Below, in pieces: positions 1 through 7,718 of a stretch of 64,000 bases of DNA. The notes beneath the pieces are model-generated. The model did no database searches. It saw only the letters and a program-made list of their open reading frames with translations, and had not been told where the DNA came from. Location: assembly GCA_016779985.1 (NCBI GenBank), contig JADHMP010000010.1, positions 20,116 to 84,115 of the forward strand, read 5' to 3'. How positions within the stretch are numbered: the first letter of the stretch is position 1; each line of letters begins with the position of its first letter. The position numbers and the translations under genes were made by a program. The DNA is from JADHMP01 sp016779985. GTDB lineage: Bacteria; Bacteroidota; Bacteroidia; Flavobacteriales; Flavobacteriaceae.

Positions 1-51
1 GAAGATTTAGAAGCCAAAACGGTGATCGGTGATCCAAAAATGATATTGTAG
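1..51 (+). CDS. C-terminal fragment of an unidentified gene
   Basis: The first 48 bases are open in frame 1 and end in TAG at 49-51, four bases before the ppk1 start. The 16 residues (ending DPKMIL) are too few to name a family. Close spacing to ppk1 suggests co-transcription. A phosphohistidine phosphatase of the SixA type is often found at this place in flavobacteria, but that is only a guess from synteny. Confidence 0.45.
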   Translation, partial: EDLEAKTVIGDPKMIL

Positions 52-55
52 AACT

Positions 56-2092
56 ATGAAACGCTACATTAATAGAGAATTAAGTTGGTTGGATTTCAAT
101 GCTAGAGTCCTTCAAGAAGCAGCTGACCAAAGAGTACCATTATTAGAGCGCCTTCGATTCATTGGGATTTTTTCTAACAATTTAGACGAATTTTTTCAGG
201 TTCGTTATGCTACAGTAAAACGAATTGCTCAATCTGATAAAACAGGAAAAAAAATCTTTGGAGGGAATATTGCTTCAGAGCTACTCAATGAAATAACTCA
301 AAAAGTTATCGCGCAACAAAAAGAGAGTAATTTGATTTTAGATGAAATTGAAAAAGCCCTTGCTCTTGAAGAAATATACTTTATTGATGAGAAACAAGTA
401 TTTCCTGAACACGAGTCTTTTCTAAAAGAGTATTTTATTAATCACGTCAGTCCTGCATTAATGACTATTATTCTTAAGGAAGATGAGGTGCAAGATCTTA
501 GAGATCACTCTGCTTTTTTGGTTATTAAACTGGTTTTTGAACAAGCAGACTCACAATATGCTTTAATAGAAATACCAAAGGAATTAGACCGCTTTGTAGT
601 ATTGCCAAAAATAGATGAAAAGCAATACATCATGTTTTTAGATGATGTGATTCGCTTCCATTTTCAACTCATATTCAACTTTTTTGATTACAGTTCCATT
701 AGCTCCTTTATGATCAAAGTGACTCGAGATGCTGAGTTAGATATGGAGGGAGATGTCTCTAAGAGCTATGTCAATAAAATTATAGAAAGTGTAAGGGATC
801 GAATTTTAGCCGAACCAGTTCGTCTTGTGTATGATAGTGGTATTGAAAAGGATATGCTTCAACTTTTAAAACACAAACTTGAAATTGATTCTACAGACAG
901 TTTGATTCCTGGAGGGCGTTATCATCATAGAAGAGATTTTATGAAATTTCCCAATCTACACCGGCAAGATTTAAAATATAAGCAAATAGAACCTTTAGCT
1001 ATTCCGGGTTTGTCTTTAGAAAAAAGTATTTTTGGAGCTATCGCTAAAAAAGATTTCCTTCTTTACACCCCATTTCATAGCTTTTCCTATTTCGTTAAGT
1101 TTTTAAGGGAGGCCGCTTTAGATCCAGAAGTAATTTCTATTAAAATTACAATTTATAGACTTTCTAAAATTTCCAATGTTGTGAGTTCCTTAATCAACGC
1201 AGCTAAAAATGGAAAGAAAGTTTTAGTTCAAATTGAATTACAAGCCCGTTTTGACGAGGCGAATAACATCAACCATGCAGAGCAATTAGAAGCTGCTGGG
1301 GTAAAGCTAATATTTGGTATTCAAGGGCTCAAAGTACATTCTAAAATTGGAGTGATTGAAAAACGTGTCAATGATAAAATAAAACGATTTGGTTTTATAA
1401 GTACAGGAAATTTCAACGAAGATACGGCTAAGGTGTATACAGATTATACTCTTTTCACGTCAAATAGAAAATTGCTCAAAGAAGTAAATAAGGTGTTTAA
1501 CTTTTTAGAAGTCCCTTATAAACTTAAAAAATATAAACATCTAATTGTGTCTCCACACTATAGTGCCAATACGATAGAACGGTTGATAGATAATGAAATA
1601 AAAAACAGGTTAGAGGGTAAAACGAGCGGTATTCAATTAAAGATGAATGCCATAACCAATTATAAATTGATAGATAAGTTATATGAGGCAAGTGCAGCTG
1701 GGGTTCCCATAAAAATGATTGTAAGAGGCATATGCTGCTTAATTCCAGGAGTGAAAGGGCTAAGTGAACACATTGAAGTAGTCAGTGTGGTGGATAAATT
1801 TCTAGAACATCCACGTGTTTACATTTTTGAAAATGGAGGTGAGCCAAAATATTATATTTCCTCAGCTGACTTTATGACCCGAAACATAGAAAATAGGGTA
1901 GAAGTAGCTGCTCCAATTTATGATCTTGATTTGCAAAATCAAATTCAAGATGTTTTTTCACTTTGTTGGGATGACAATATCAAGGGAAGACACGTAAATG
2001 GAAAAAAGGGGAATCGATTTATTGATAACAAAAAATCAAAAATTCGATCCCAATGGGCAGTTTATGAATATTATGAAAAGCGGAGTGAATAG
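56..2092 (+). CDS. ppk1: polyphosphate kinase 1
   Basis: Cytoplasmic or membrane-associated enzyme that reversibly polymerises the gamma phosphate of ATP into inorganic polyphosphate. The 678 residues are full length for PPK1. The N-terminal domain carries NRELSWLDFNARVL (residues 6-19) and the SNNLDEFFQVR block (40-50). The C-terminal phospholipase-D-like fold has GLKVHSKIG around 424-432, where His428 matches the autophosphorylated histidine, followed by STGNFNE (449-455) and the Y-T-D-Y-T-L-F block. It starts at ATG, four bases after the upstream stop, and the exopolyphosphatase gene follows two bases after its own stop, so synthesis and degradation of polyphosphate form one operon. Confidence 0.96.
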   Translation: MKRYINRELSWLDFNARVLQEAADQRVPLLERLRFIGIFSNNLDEFFQVRYATVKRIAQSDKTGKKIFGGNIASELLNEITQKVIAQQKESNLILDEIEKALALEEIYFIDEKQVFPEHESFLKEYFINHVSPALMTIILKEDEVQDLRDHSAFLVIKLVFEQADSQYALIEIPKELDRFVVLPKIDEKQYIMFLDDVIRFHFQLIFNFFDYSSISSFMIKVTRDAELDMEGDVSKSYVNKIIESVRDRILAEPVRLVYDSGIEKDMLQLLKHKLEIDSTDSLIPGGRYHHRRDFMKFPNLHRQDLKYKQIEPLAIPGLSLEKSIFGAIAKKDFLLYTPFHSFSYFVKFLREAALDPEVISIKITIYRLSKISNVVSSLINAAKNGKKVLVQIELQARFDEANNINHAEQLEAAGVKLIFGIQGLKVHSKIGVIEKRVNDKIKRFGFISTGNFNEDTAKVYTDYTLFTSNRKLLKEVNKVFNFLEVPYKLKKYKHLIVSPHYSANTIERLIDNEIKNRLEGKTSGIQLKMNAITNYKLIDKLYEASAAGVPIKMIVRGICCLIPGVKGLSEHIEVVSVVDKFLEHPRVYIFENGGEPKYYISSADFMTRNIENRVEVAAPIYDLDLQNQIQDVFSLCWDDNIKGRHVNGKKGNRFIDNKKSKIRSQWAVYEYYEKRSE

Positions 2093-2094
2093 CT

Positions 2095-2988
2095 ATGGAG
2101 ATAGATAAATATGCAGCGATAGATATTGGTTCAAATGCCGTTAGAATGCTCATTACCAACGTCATAAAGATGGAAGGATCGGTCTATTTCAGAAAAAATT
2201 CACTAATTCGAGTGCCCATCCGGTTAGGAGAAGATTCATTTACTTCAGGTGAAATCTCTAAAAAGAACAAAAACCGCCTTATCGACTCCATAAAAGCCTT
2301 TAAATTGCTCATGGAAGTCCATAATGTTAAAAATTATTTAGCTTATGCTACTTCGGCGCTTCGAGAAGCCACCAATGGTCAAAAAGTGGTCAAAGAAATT
2401 AAAAAGAAAAGTGACATCAGCATTGAATTGATTGATGGAGCAAAGGAAGCGGCAATTATTTCAAACACTAATATTTTTGATCAAGTGTCTATTGAAAAAA
2501 CCTTTCTTTATATTGATGTAGGTGGCGGGAGCACAGAATTTAGCGTACTTCGAAAAGGAAAAAGAATTTGCTCAAAATCGTTTAAAATTGGAACGGTAAG
2601 ATTACTCAACGAACATGTGAGTCAACAAGTGTGGCTAAGTATCGAAAAATGGATCAAAACGAATTTAAAAGGGTACAATAAGATTTATTTATTAGGAACT
2701 GGAGGCAATATCAATAAACTCCACAAGATGGCCGGTTTAAAGGAAGATAAACCAATAACTTATTTAATATTCAATGCTTTATATAAAAAGCTAGCTGCCT
2801 TCACCTATCAACAACGCATTGTGAAATTAGGATTAAACCCAGATCGTTCAGATGTTATTTTACCGGCAATGGAGATATACATCAAAGCTTTACGATGGAG
2901 CAGGTCTAAAGTTATTTATGTTCCGAAGGTGGGCCTATCTGACGGTATGATTAGAGAAATTGCAAAAAAAAATGGAATAACACTCTAG
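2095..2988 (+). CDS. ppx: Ppx/GppA-family phosphatase (exopolyphosphatase)
   Basis: Member of the ASKHA-fold Ppx/GppA family, which releases phosphate from polyphosphate ends or hydrolyses pppGpp. The 297 residues give the short form (domains I and II only), as is usual in Bacteroidota. Visible motifs are AAIDIGSNAVRMLI near the N-terminus (phosphate loop 1), YATSALREA (around 83-91) and YIDVGGGSTEF (phosphate loop 2, around 139-149). It follows ppk1 by two bases. The pairing with ppk1 favours exopolyphosphatase over pppGpp hydrolase, but sequence alone does not settle it. Its stop overlaps the convergent miaE-like gene by four bases. Confidence 0.9.
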   Translation: MEIDKYAAIDIGSNAVRMLITNVIKMEGSVYFRKNSLIRVPIRLGEDSFTSGEISKKNKNRLIDSIKAFKLLMEVHNVKNYLAYATSALREATNGQKVVKEIKKKSDISIELIDGAKEAAIISNTNIFDQVSIEKTFLYIDVGGGSTEFSVLRKGKRICSKSFKIGTVRLLNEHVSQQVWLSIEKWIKTNLKGYNKIYLLGTGGNINKLHKMAGLKEDKPITYLIFNALYKKLAAFTYQQRIVKLGLNPDRSDVILPAMEIYIKALRWSRSKVIYVPKVGLSDGMIREIAKKNGITL

Positions 2989-3566
2989 CCGTGGATGTTT
3001 TCTTTTTTTCCTAATTTTTGCATTAATTCAGCTTCATAAGCTAACAATGCTTGCCATTTTTTTTTCACGAGCGCAGGCGAGGCATAAATTTTTGCTAGCT
3101 TAAGAAAAAGCACATAGTGATTGGCTTCACTAATCATTAGTTTTTTATAAAAGGTCCTTAATTTGAGATCGCTTAAATGCTCAGATAAAAGTCTAAAGCG
3201 TTCACAACTTCTTGCTTCAATCAAACCAGCATATAGAAGACGGTGAACCAAATGGATTTCTCTTGATCCTCCCTTTGGAAAAAAAGTAAGAAGGTCACGA
3301 ACATAATAGTCTGGTCTTTCTTTGCCTAGTGTGTATCCACGTTCTTTGATGAGTTGATGAACCATTTTGAAATGACTCATTTCCTCTTGCGCAAGATCAA
3401 TCATTTCTGAAACTAGTTCTTCTTTTTCGGGAAATGAAATGATAAGAGAAATGGCAGTGCTAGCTGCCTTTTGCTCACAATAGGCGTGATCGGTTAAAAT
3501 TTCGCTAATATTTTTCTCCACAATGTTGACCCAACGTGGATCTGTGGGTAGTTTCAATCCAAGCAT
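2985..3566 (-). CDS. miaE: tRNA-(ms2io6A)-hydroxylase-like diiron protein (MiaE family)
   Basis: Ferritin-like four-helix diiron protein. MiaE hydroxylates the isopentenyl group of 2-methylthio-N6-isopentenyladenosine at tRNA position 37. Metal-ligand signatures are visible: an E-x-K helix near residue 31, EEMSHF (about residues 61-66), E-A-R-S-C-E-R-F (about 117-124) and SEANHY (about 145-150). Length (193) fits the family. It starts at ATG and lies just downstream of the tau-specific end of dnaX on the same strand (11-base gap), so it may be read through from dnaX. The substrate in this organism is inferred from the family. Confidence 0.85.
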   Translation of the reverse strand: MLGLKLPTDPRWVNIVEKNISEILTDHAYCEQKAASTAISLIISFPEKEELVSEMIDLAQEEMSHFKMVHQLIKERGYTLGKERPDYYVRDLLTFFPKGGSREIHLVHRLLYAGLIEARSCERFRLLSEHLSDLKLRTFYKKLMISEANHYVLFLKLAKIYASPALVKKKWQALLAYEAELMQKLGKKENIHG

Positions 3567-3577
3567 TGTTTAAGTGT

Positions 3578-5304
3578 TTAAAAATCTAAATCAAAGGTTT
3601 CTTTCAAATTTTTTAATTCTGGATTAATTTTTACAAGAAAATCATATTTTTCCTGAGCCGTATAAACCGTTTCTTCTCTAATCTGTTCACTAATTGAAAG
3701 TTCAATTGTTAAGACAAAATTATTTAATTTTTCTCTTAAATAATTTAATATTTCGGGTAGCGCTTCTTTCAATTCTACTTGGTTAAGTGTATTTGCCACT
3801 TGATAGGAAACCACAAAATTATCGTTTAACAACGGTTTCTTAAGCGCAAGAATCGACGCTAGATTTTGTGATCCTTCTTTGATCTTCAGTTGGGTAAAAT
3901 TATACCAGTGTTTTTGCAAATCTTCTTCTGTAAAGGTGTTTTTTACTACTTCACTGGGATTATTTGGAATATTCTTTTGTTGCTCAGCCTGCTTTTTTAA
4001 TGCTATGCTAGAAATGGATAGACTTGAAACGGCTTTGGCTTGAGTTGGAGCCTCTAAATCTTTTCTTTTTTCTGAAATTTCGGGCAATTTTTCATCCTCC
4101 TTGTCAATTTCTATTAGACCTTTTTCGAATTGAACATTGGGTGCCTCCTCTATCTTTTTTTTGTTGATTTGTTGAGAAAGATCTACTTTTTCAATTGTGG
4201 TAAATTGATCGTAGTAATTATGTGGAATTATGTAGTCTTTTTTTTTTCTCCATTAAAATGGAGTGAAGCTAATTGCATAAGACAAAGCTCAATATGCAAA
4301 TTTTTATTTTGACTACTCTTAAAACTAATCTCACACTGATTCAACACTTCAAGGGCCTCTAGAAGCCACTCAGAATTTATATTTTGTGATTGTTTTTCAT
4401 ATTTATCTTGAATGCCTTGCCCAAGTTCTAGAAGAGCATGTGTCTTTTGGTCTTTGACAAAAAGAAGGGTCCTTAAATGCTCCTCTAATCCCAAAATAAA
4501 CTGCATCCCGTCAAACCCTTTTTGTCTTAAAGAATTAAAATCAATAAGCACTTCTGGAATTTGGTGTTTTAAAAATTGATTGACAAAAGAAAAATAAGAG
4601 TCAAAATCAAGAACATTTAGGTTTTCGGCTACAAGAGTTGTTTTAAGGTTACCATTAGTAAAACTAACCATGCGGTCATAAATTGAAAAAGCATCTCTCA
4701 AAGCACCGTCTGCTTTTTGAGAAATAAGGAGAAGCGCTTCATCCTCAAATTTCAATTCTTGTTGAATGGCAATTTTTGTTAAATGCTGTTGGATATCTAA
4801 AACACTTATTCTTTTAAAATCATAAACTTGACAACGAGATAAAATGGTGGGGATAATTTTGTTTTTTTCTGTAGTGGCTAAAATGAATATTGCGTGTTTT
4901 GGTGGTTCTTCTAGAGTTTTTAAAAAAGCATTGAAGGCTGACTGGGTGAGCATATGCACTTCATCAATAATATACACTTTATGTGTTCCTACTTGAGGAG
5001 GAATACGAACTTGTTCGTTAATTTTTCTAATGTCTTCTACTAAATTATTTGAGGCAGCGTCTAGTTCAAACACATTAAAAGCAAAATCTTCTGACTGATT
5101 TCCATTTTGCGAGTTAATTTCTTGGGCAAGTATCCTCGCACAGGAAGTTTTTCCTACCCCTCTTGGGCCACAAAACAAAAGTGATTGAGCCAGTTGTTGA
5201 GTGTCTAAAGCATTTTGGAGGGTTTGCGTAATTGCTTGTTGCCCAACAACTTCTTCAAACCTTGTGGGTCTATATTTTAAAGCCGAAACGACAAATGATT
5301 CCAT
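3578..5304 (-). CDS. dnaX: DNA polymerase III tau subunit, made by a -1 frameshift or slippage on A10
   Basis: The full clamp-loader/polymerase-binding tau subunit needs a -1 shift at the A10 run 4238-4247 (minus-strand reading). Frame 0 covers 356 codons from the ATG at 5304 to the Lys codons in the run. The new frame starts at 4237 with GAC and stays open for 219 residues to the stop at 3578, giving 575 residues, a normal tau size for Flavobacteriaceae. The second frame is open right across the junction and upstream of the TTG at 4087 where a gene caller would start it. Its last ~130 residues look like the tau C-terminal domain. A real frameshift mutation or a sequencing error in the homopolymer would look the same, but the position is that of the known dnaX recoding sites. 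Confidence 0.75.
4228..5304 (-). CDS. dnaX: DNA polymerase III gamma subunit (unshifted dnaX product)
   Basis: AAA+ ATPase of the clamp loader, 358 residues in frame 0. It has the family start ESFVVSALKYRPTRFEEVVGQ, Walker A CGPRGVGKTS (about residues 44-53), the DEVHMLT Walker B (about 111-117) and the SRCQVYDF sensor region. I place the start at the ATG at 5304; an upstream GTG at 5346 would add 14 residues unlike the family. Frame 0 stops at TAA 4228-4230, three codons after the A10 run, exactly where gamma ends in frameshifting dnaX genes: domains I-III kept, tau domains absent. A -7-like box lies at 5312-5319. Confidence 0.9.
   Translation of the reverse strand: MESFVVSALKYRPTRFEEVVGQQAITQTLQNALDTQQLAQSLLFCGPRGVGKTSCARILAQEINSQNGNQSEDFAFNVFELDAASNNLVEDIRKINEQVRIPPQVGTHKVYIIDEVHMLTQSAFNAFLKTLEEPPKHAIFILATTEKNKIIPTILSRCQVYDFKRISVLDIQQHLTKIAIQQELKFEDEALLLISQKADGALRDAFSIYDRMVSFTNGNLKTTLVAENLNVLDFDSYFSFVNQFLKHQIPEVLIDFNSLRQKGFDGMQFILGLEEHLRTLLFVKDQKTHALLELGQGIQDKYEKQSQNINSEWLLEALEVLNQCEISFKSSQNKNLHIELCLMQLASLHFNGEKKKTT
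4235..4262 (-). promoter_or_regulatory. dnaX recoding signal: A10-G slippery run with upstream hairpin
   Basis: Read on the minus strand: a perfect 6-bp hairpin CTCCAT-TTTA-ATGGAG, directly followed by A10 and G. In frame 0 the codons are GAA AAA AAA AAG, so the heptamer A-AAA-AAG sits at 4243-4237 in the same phase as in the E. coli dnaX recoding site. The hairpin abuts the run on its 5' side, unlike the 3' stem-loop of E. coli, and the run is long enough for RNA polymerase slippage as known for Thermus dnaX. Downstream there is a direct repeat ACATAATT-CC-ACATAATT but no clear stem. Confidence 0.6.
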
Positions 5305-5311
5305 TACATTA

Positions 5312-5319
5312 CAAATATA
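5312..5319 (-). promoter_or_regulatory. candidate -7 box of dnaX (TATATTTG)
   Basis: Exact match to the Bacteroidota -7 consensus TAnnTTTG on the minus strand, ending eight bases before the dnaX ATG. Transcription would then begin within a few bases of the start codon, giving a nearly leaderless mRNA. No good -33 TTG is seen, so confidence is low. Confidence 0.35.
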
Positions 5320-5384
5320 GGAATCGCACCATTTTGAAAGTTCCACTTCTTAAGATAAAAAGCCATAATTATTAACAAAGATGC

Positions 5385-5392
5385 TAAATTTG
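5385..5392 (+). promoter_or_regulatory. -7 box of rnpB (TAAATTTG)
   Basis: Exact match to TAnnTTTG, five bases before the P1 helix of the RNase P RNA, the spacing expected between a Bacteroidota -7 box and the transcription start. No clear -33 element was found. Confidence 0.6.
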
Positions 5393-5396
5393 TGCC

Positions 5397-5690
5397 GCAG
5401 GCTATCTTATCGCTTTATTTTTATAAATAGAGAGGAAAGTCCGGACACCGTAGGGCAGCATAGCGGGTAACACCCGTCGTGACAGCAATGTCATAGGAAA
5501 AGTGCAACAGAAAGCAAGTACAGTTTGGCTGTAGTGAAATCAGGTAAACTCTATGCGGTGCAACGCCAAGTATATCTACAATTAAGAGTGGTCCGTTCAA
5601 TGTAGAGGGGTAGGCGGCTAGAATGTGTCAGCAATGGCCCATCCAGATAAATGATAAGACTCGACAGAATCCGGCTTATCGGCCTGCTTT
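5397..5690 (+). ncRNA. rnpB: RNase P RNA component (class A)
   Basis: The catalytic RNA that removes the 5' leader of pre-tRNAs. The conserved core GAGAGGAAAGTCCGGACACC is at 5430-5449. The ACAG(A)AAGCAAGTACAG-like region and the 3' conserved block with GAATCCGGCTTATCGG follow at 5506-5525 and 5667-5682. P1 forms between GCAGGC(T) at 5397-5403 and (G)GCCTGC at 5681-5687, and a T-rich stretch follows. About 290 nt is short for class A but usual in this group. The last ~12 bases overlap antisense to the 3' end of rsmD. The ends are set from the P1 pairing, to within a few bases. Confidence 0.93.
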
Positions 5691-6224
5691 TTCTTTTGAA
5701 AAAAAACTAAAACTATTATTTCCATACACTCTTGAATATTCCCAGTTAGAGTGTCTATCAAATAAATATTTTTTTTCGTGCTCAATAATTAGCAACCCCT
5801 GCTCTTGAAGTCTTGGTATTGCTTCATCAATTAAAACTTCATATGCCTTATAATCCCAATCATAGGGAGGGTCAGCAAATATGAAGGTAAAATTTTTGTG
5901 ACTTTTTGTTAAATATTGAATTACATCACTTTGAATAGTGTGGATTGTAAAATCAAGCACCTCGGAGGTTTTATCAATAAATGCAATACACTTTCTGTTT
6001 TGTTCTACAGCAGTGATCTCAGATACTCCTCTAGAAGCAAATTCATAGCTTATGTTTCCTGTACCTGAAAACAAATCTAAGACGACAATATTTTCAAAAC
6101 TAAATTGATGTTGTAAAATATTAAACAAACCTTCTTTGGCTCTATCAGTAGTTGGCCGAACGGGTAAATTTTTTGGTGCTAGGAGCCGTCTTCCCTTAGC
6201 ACTTCCCGAAATGATTCGAATCAT
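5676..6224 (-). CDS. rsmD: 16S rRNA (guanine966-N2)-methyltransferase RsmD
   Basis: SAM-dependent enzyme methylating G966 of 16S rRNA in the assembled small subunit. The 182 residues show the N-terminal GSAKGRRL (7-14), RPTTDRAKEGLFN (23-35), the SAM loop DLFSGTGNISYE (50-61) and the catalytic DPPY at 118-121. Its ATG overlaps the stop of the DUF3822 gene by four bases (ATGA type), so the two are translationally coupled. Its 3' end runs into the 3' end of rnpB on the other strand, so the last codons are antisense to the RNase P P1 helix. Confidence 0.93.
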   Translation of the reverse strand: MIRIISGSAKGRRLLAPKNLPVRPTTDRAKEGLFNILQHQFSFENIVVLDLFSGTGNISYEFASRGVSEITAVEQNRKCIAFIDKTSEVLDFTIHTIQSDVIQYLTKSHKNFTFIFADPPYDWDYKAYEVLIDEAIPRLQEQGLLIIEHEKKYLFDRHSNWEYSRVYGNNSFSFFSKEKAGR

Positions 6225-6991
6225 ATCAAGAAATTTACAAGAAAGGGAGAAGGATGTTCTTCTGAGTGTTTATGTTCTCTTTCAGGAGAAAGAAAAAAAA
6301 TAGCATTCTGATAGCTTTTGGTAGCCTCATAATATTTTCTAAATGGCTCAAATGTGCCCATAAAAATCATAGAAAACTCGTCTGGATTCCATTTCATTTG
6401 CTCTACAATAAAAAAGAGATAATACAAAAAGGTCTCTTCTGAAATCAATTCAAATGTGTTGTAGAGTTCAAACTGATCTCCTTTAAAAACAAATACATCA
6501 AAGCTATCTTTACTCAAATGAATATAAACCTTGTTTCCTGGGTATTTTGAAAGTTTTTGTAGGATACAATCAAAAAGTTTTTTGATATAATGTGTTCTTT
6601 CTACAGATTTAGCATGTGCCTTTAAATAATCAAAAACAAGTGGTCGTTCTTCATACATAAGAATCAGTTTTTGCACTTCATTTTGATCATAGACCAATTT
6701 ACTAGTAGACGATTTTGGTGCAAAAAACTGCCAATATTCTTTTAGTTTACTTTCAGAAAAAAGAGGCTTAGGTATAAAAAGGCAAGGCCCGTCATGACAA
6801 ATCCATTGGATGTCATCATATTGTTTTTCGGGGGAATAGTGCAATAAAGACTCAAAAATATGACGTGTTTCCTCATTAAAGGAAATAGTTTCTTGAAAGT
6901 CTATAGATTCAGAAGTACAAAAAGAAAAACCATTTTTGTAGCTGTGAATGGAAAGTGAATTTGTGTGCGAGCTATTATTCTTTTCTGGCAT
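6221..6991 (-). CDS. DUF3822 family protein
   Basis: Bacteroidota protein of about 256 residues with no known biochemical role. The family hallmark is the N-terminal LSIHSYKNGFSFC-like strand followed by an ASKHA-like (actin/Ppx fold) arrangement; KVYIHLSKDSFDVFVFKG in the middle resembles the second half of that fold. I chose ATG at 6991, which overlaps the upstream gene by 17 bases; an ATG at 7015 would add eight residues. It is coupled to rsmD downstream, a conserved pairing in Bacteroidota as far as I recall. Confidence 0.8.
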   Translation of the reverse strand: MPEKNNSSHTNSLSIHSYKNGFSFCTSESIDFQETISFNEETRHIFESLLHYSPEKQYDDIQWICHDGPCLFIPKPLFSESKLKEYWQFFAPKSSTSKLVYDQNEVQKLILMYEERPLVFDYLKAHAKSVERTHYIKKLFDCILQKLSKYPGNKVYIHLSKDSFDVFVFKGDQFELYNTFELISEETFLYYLFFIVEQMKWNPDEFSMIFMGTFEPFRKYYEATKSYQNAIFFLSPEREHKHSEEHPSPFLVNFLI

Positions 6992-7622
6992 CAAAAATAG
7001 TTGGCCAGTTTCCATTTGTACTCACGTCGGTGAGCGATCCCAAAATAATTTCGGGGCCATTGACACCATCTACAGAAACTGTTTCGTTTTCTTGCTTTAC
7101 CAAGTCTTCATTTTGGTCGTGTAGTATAATATTTTTAGCCACTTTAACTTCAAAAACAGGAACTTTATAATTGTTCTTGTTAATAATGTCTGCCTTTAGT
7201 TGGAATTTGGCGTCAATACCTTCAATAGGTACCATTTCCATTTCTTTATATCTTGAGCTTGTTTTGAAAAGAGAATCTTTTACTGGAACAAAACCTAACG
7301 TATCAATCACGATGACCTCTTTTAGCATGTCAATACGATATGTTCTATCGTATTCTATGTAGGAAGAATCTCGTTGTTCAATGAGGGTAAAAATACCTTC
7401 ATCTATAAACTTCACAAGGCTATCAAAATTATTGGAAAACGCTCCTTTAACGTCCCTGTGAGCAATTTGTGCCAAACGAATGTCTTTTAACCGATCTATG
7501 ACTTGAGCATAACGCTCATTTTTTTTCTGATTAAACTGTATCGGACCGTTTATCGAATCGTAAATTTTGTAACTAAAGAAAAACGACAATATCCAAAGTA
7601 CAATCTGAGCAACTAGTTTCAT
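6975..7622 (-). CDS. conserved membrane-anchored hypothetical protein
   Basis: Not assigned to a named family. The 215 residues begin with one hydrophobic segment (about 5-19, LVLWILSFFF type) that could be a membrane anchor with the rest in the periplasm. The remainder is soluble, with a charged helix (NERYAQVIDRLKDIRLAQ, about 36-53) and a beta-rich C-terminal half. It overlaps the DUF3822 gene and runs with it and rsmD as one minus-strand unit starting near 7622. Function unknown. Confidence 0.7.
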   Translation of the reverse strand: MKLVAQIVLWILSFFFSYKIYDSINGPIQFNQKKNERYAQVIDRLKDIRLAQIAHRDVKGAFSNNFDSLVKFIDEGIFTLIEQRDSSYIEYDRTYRIDMLKEVIVIDTLGFVPVKDSLFKTSSRYKEMEMVPIEGIDAKFQLKADIINKNNYKVPVFEVKVAKNIILHDQNEDLVKQENETVSVDGVNGPEIILGSLTDVSTNGNWPTIFDARKE

Positions 7623-7718
7623 TTAATGATAAATTTTAAGACAAAAACAAATCTACAATTTTTTTTTAATCACTAAAGTTTTTGAAATAATTTATCTTTA
7701 TCCATTACGACTTACCTT

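Noticed and set aside
3578..4087. Independent 169-residue gene starting at TTG 4087
   Set aside because: The frame is open further upstream to the dnaX A10 run and continues DnaX, so it is the tau-specific part rather than a separate gene.
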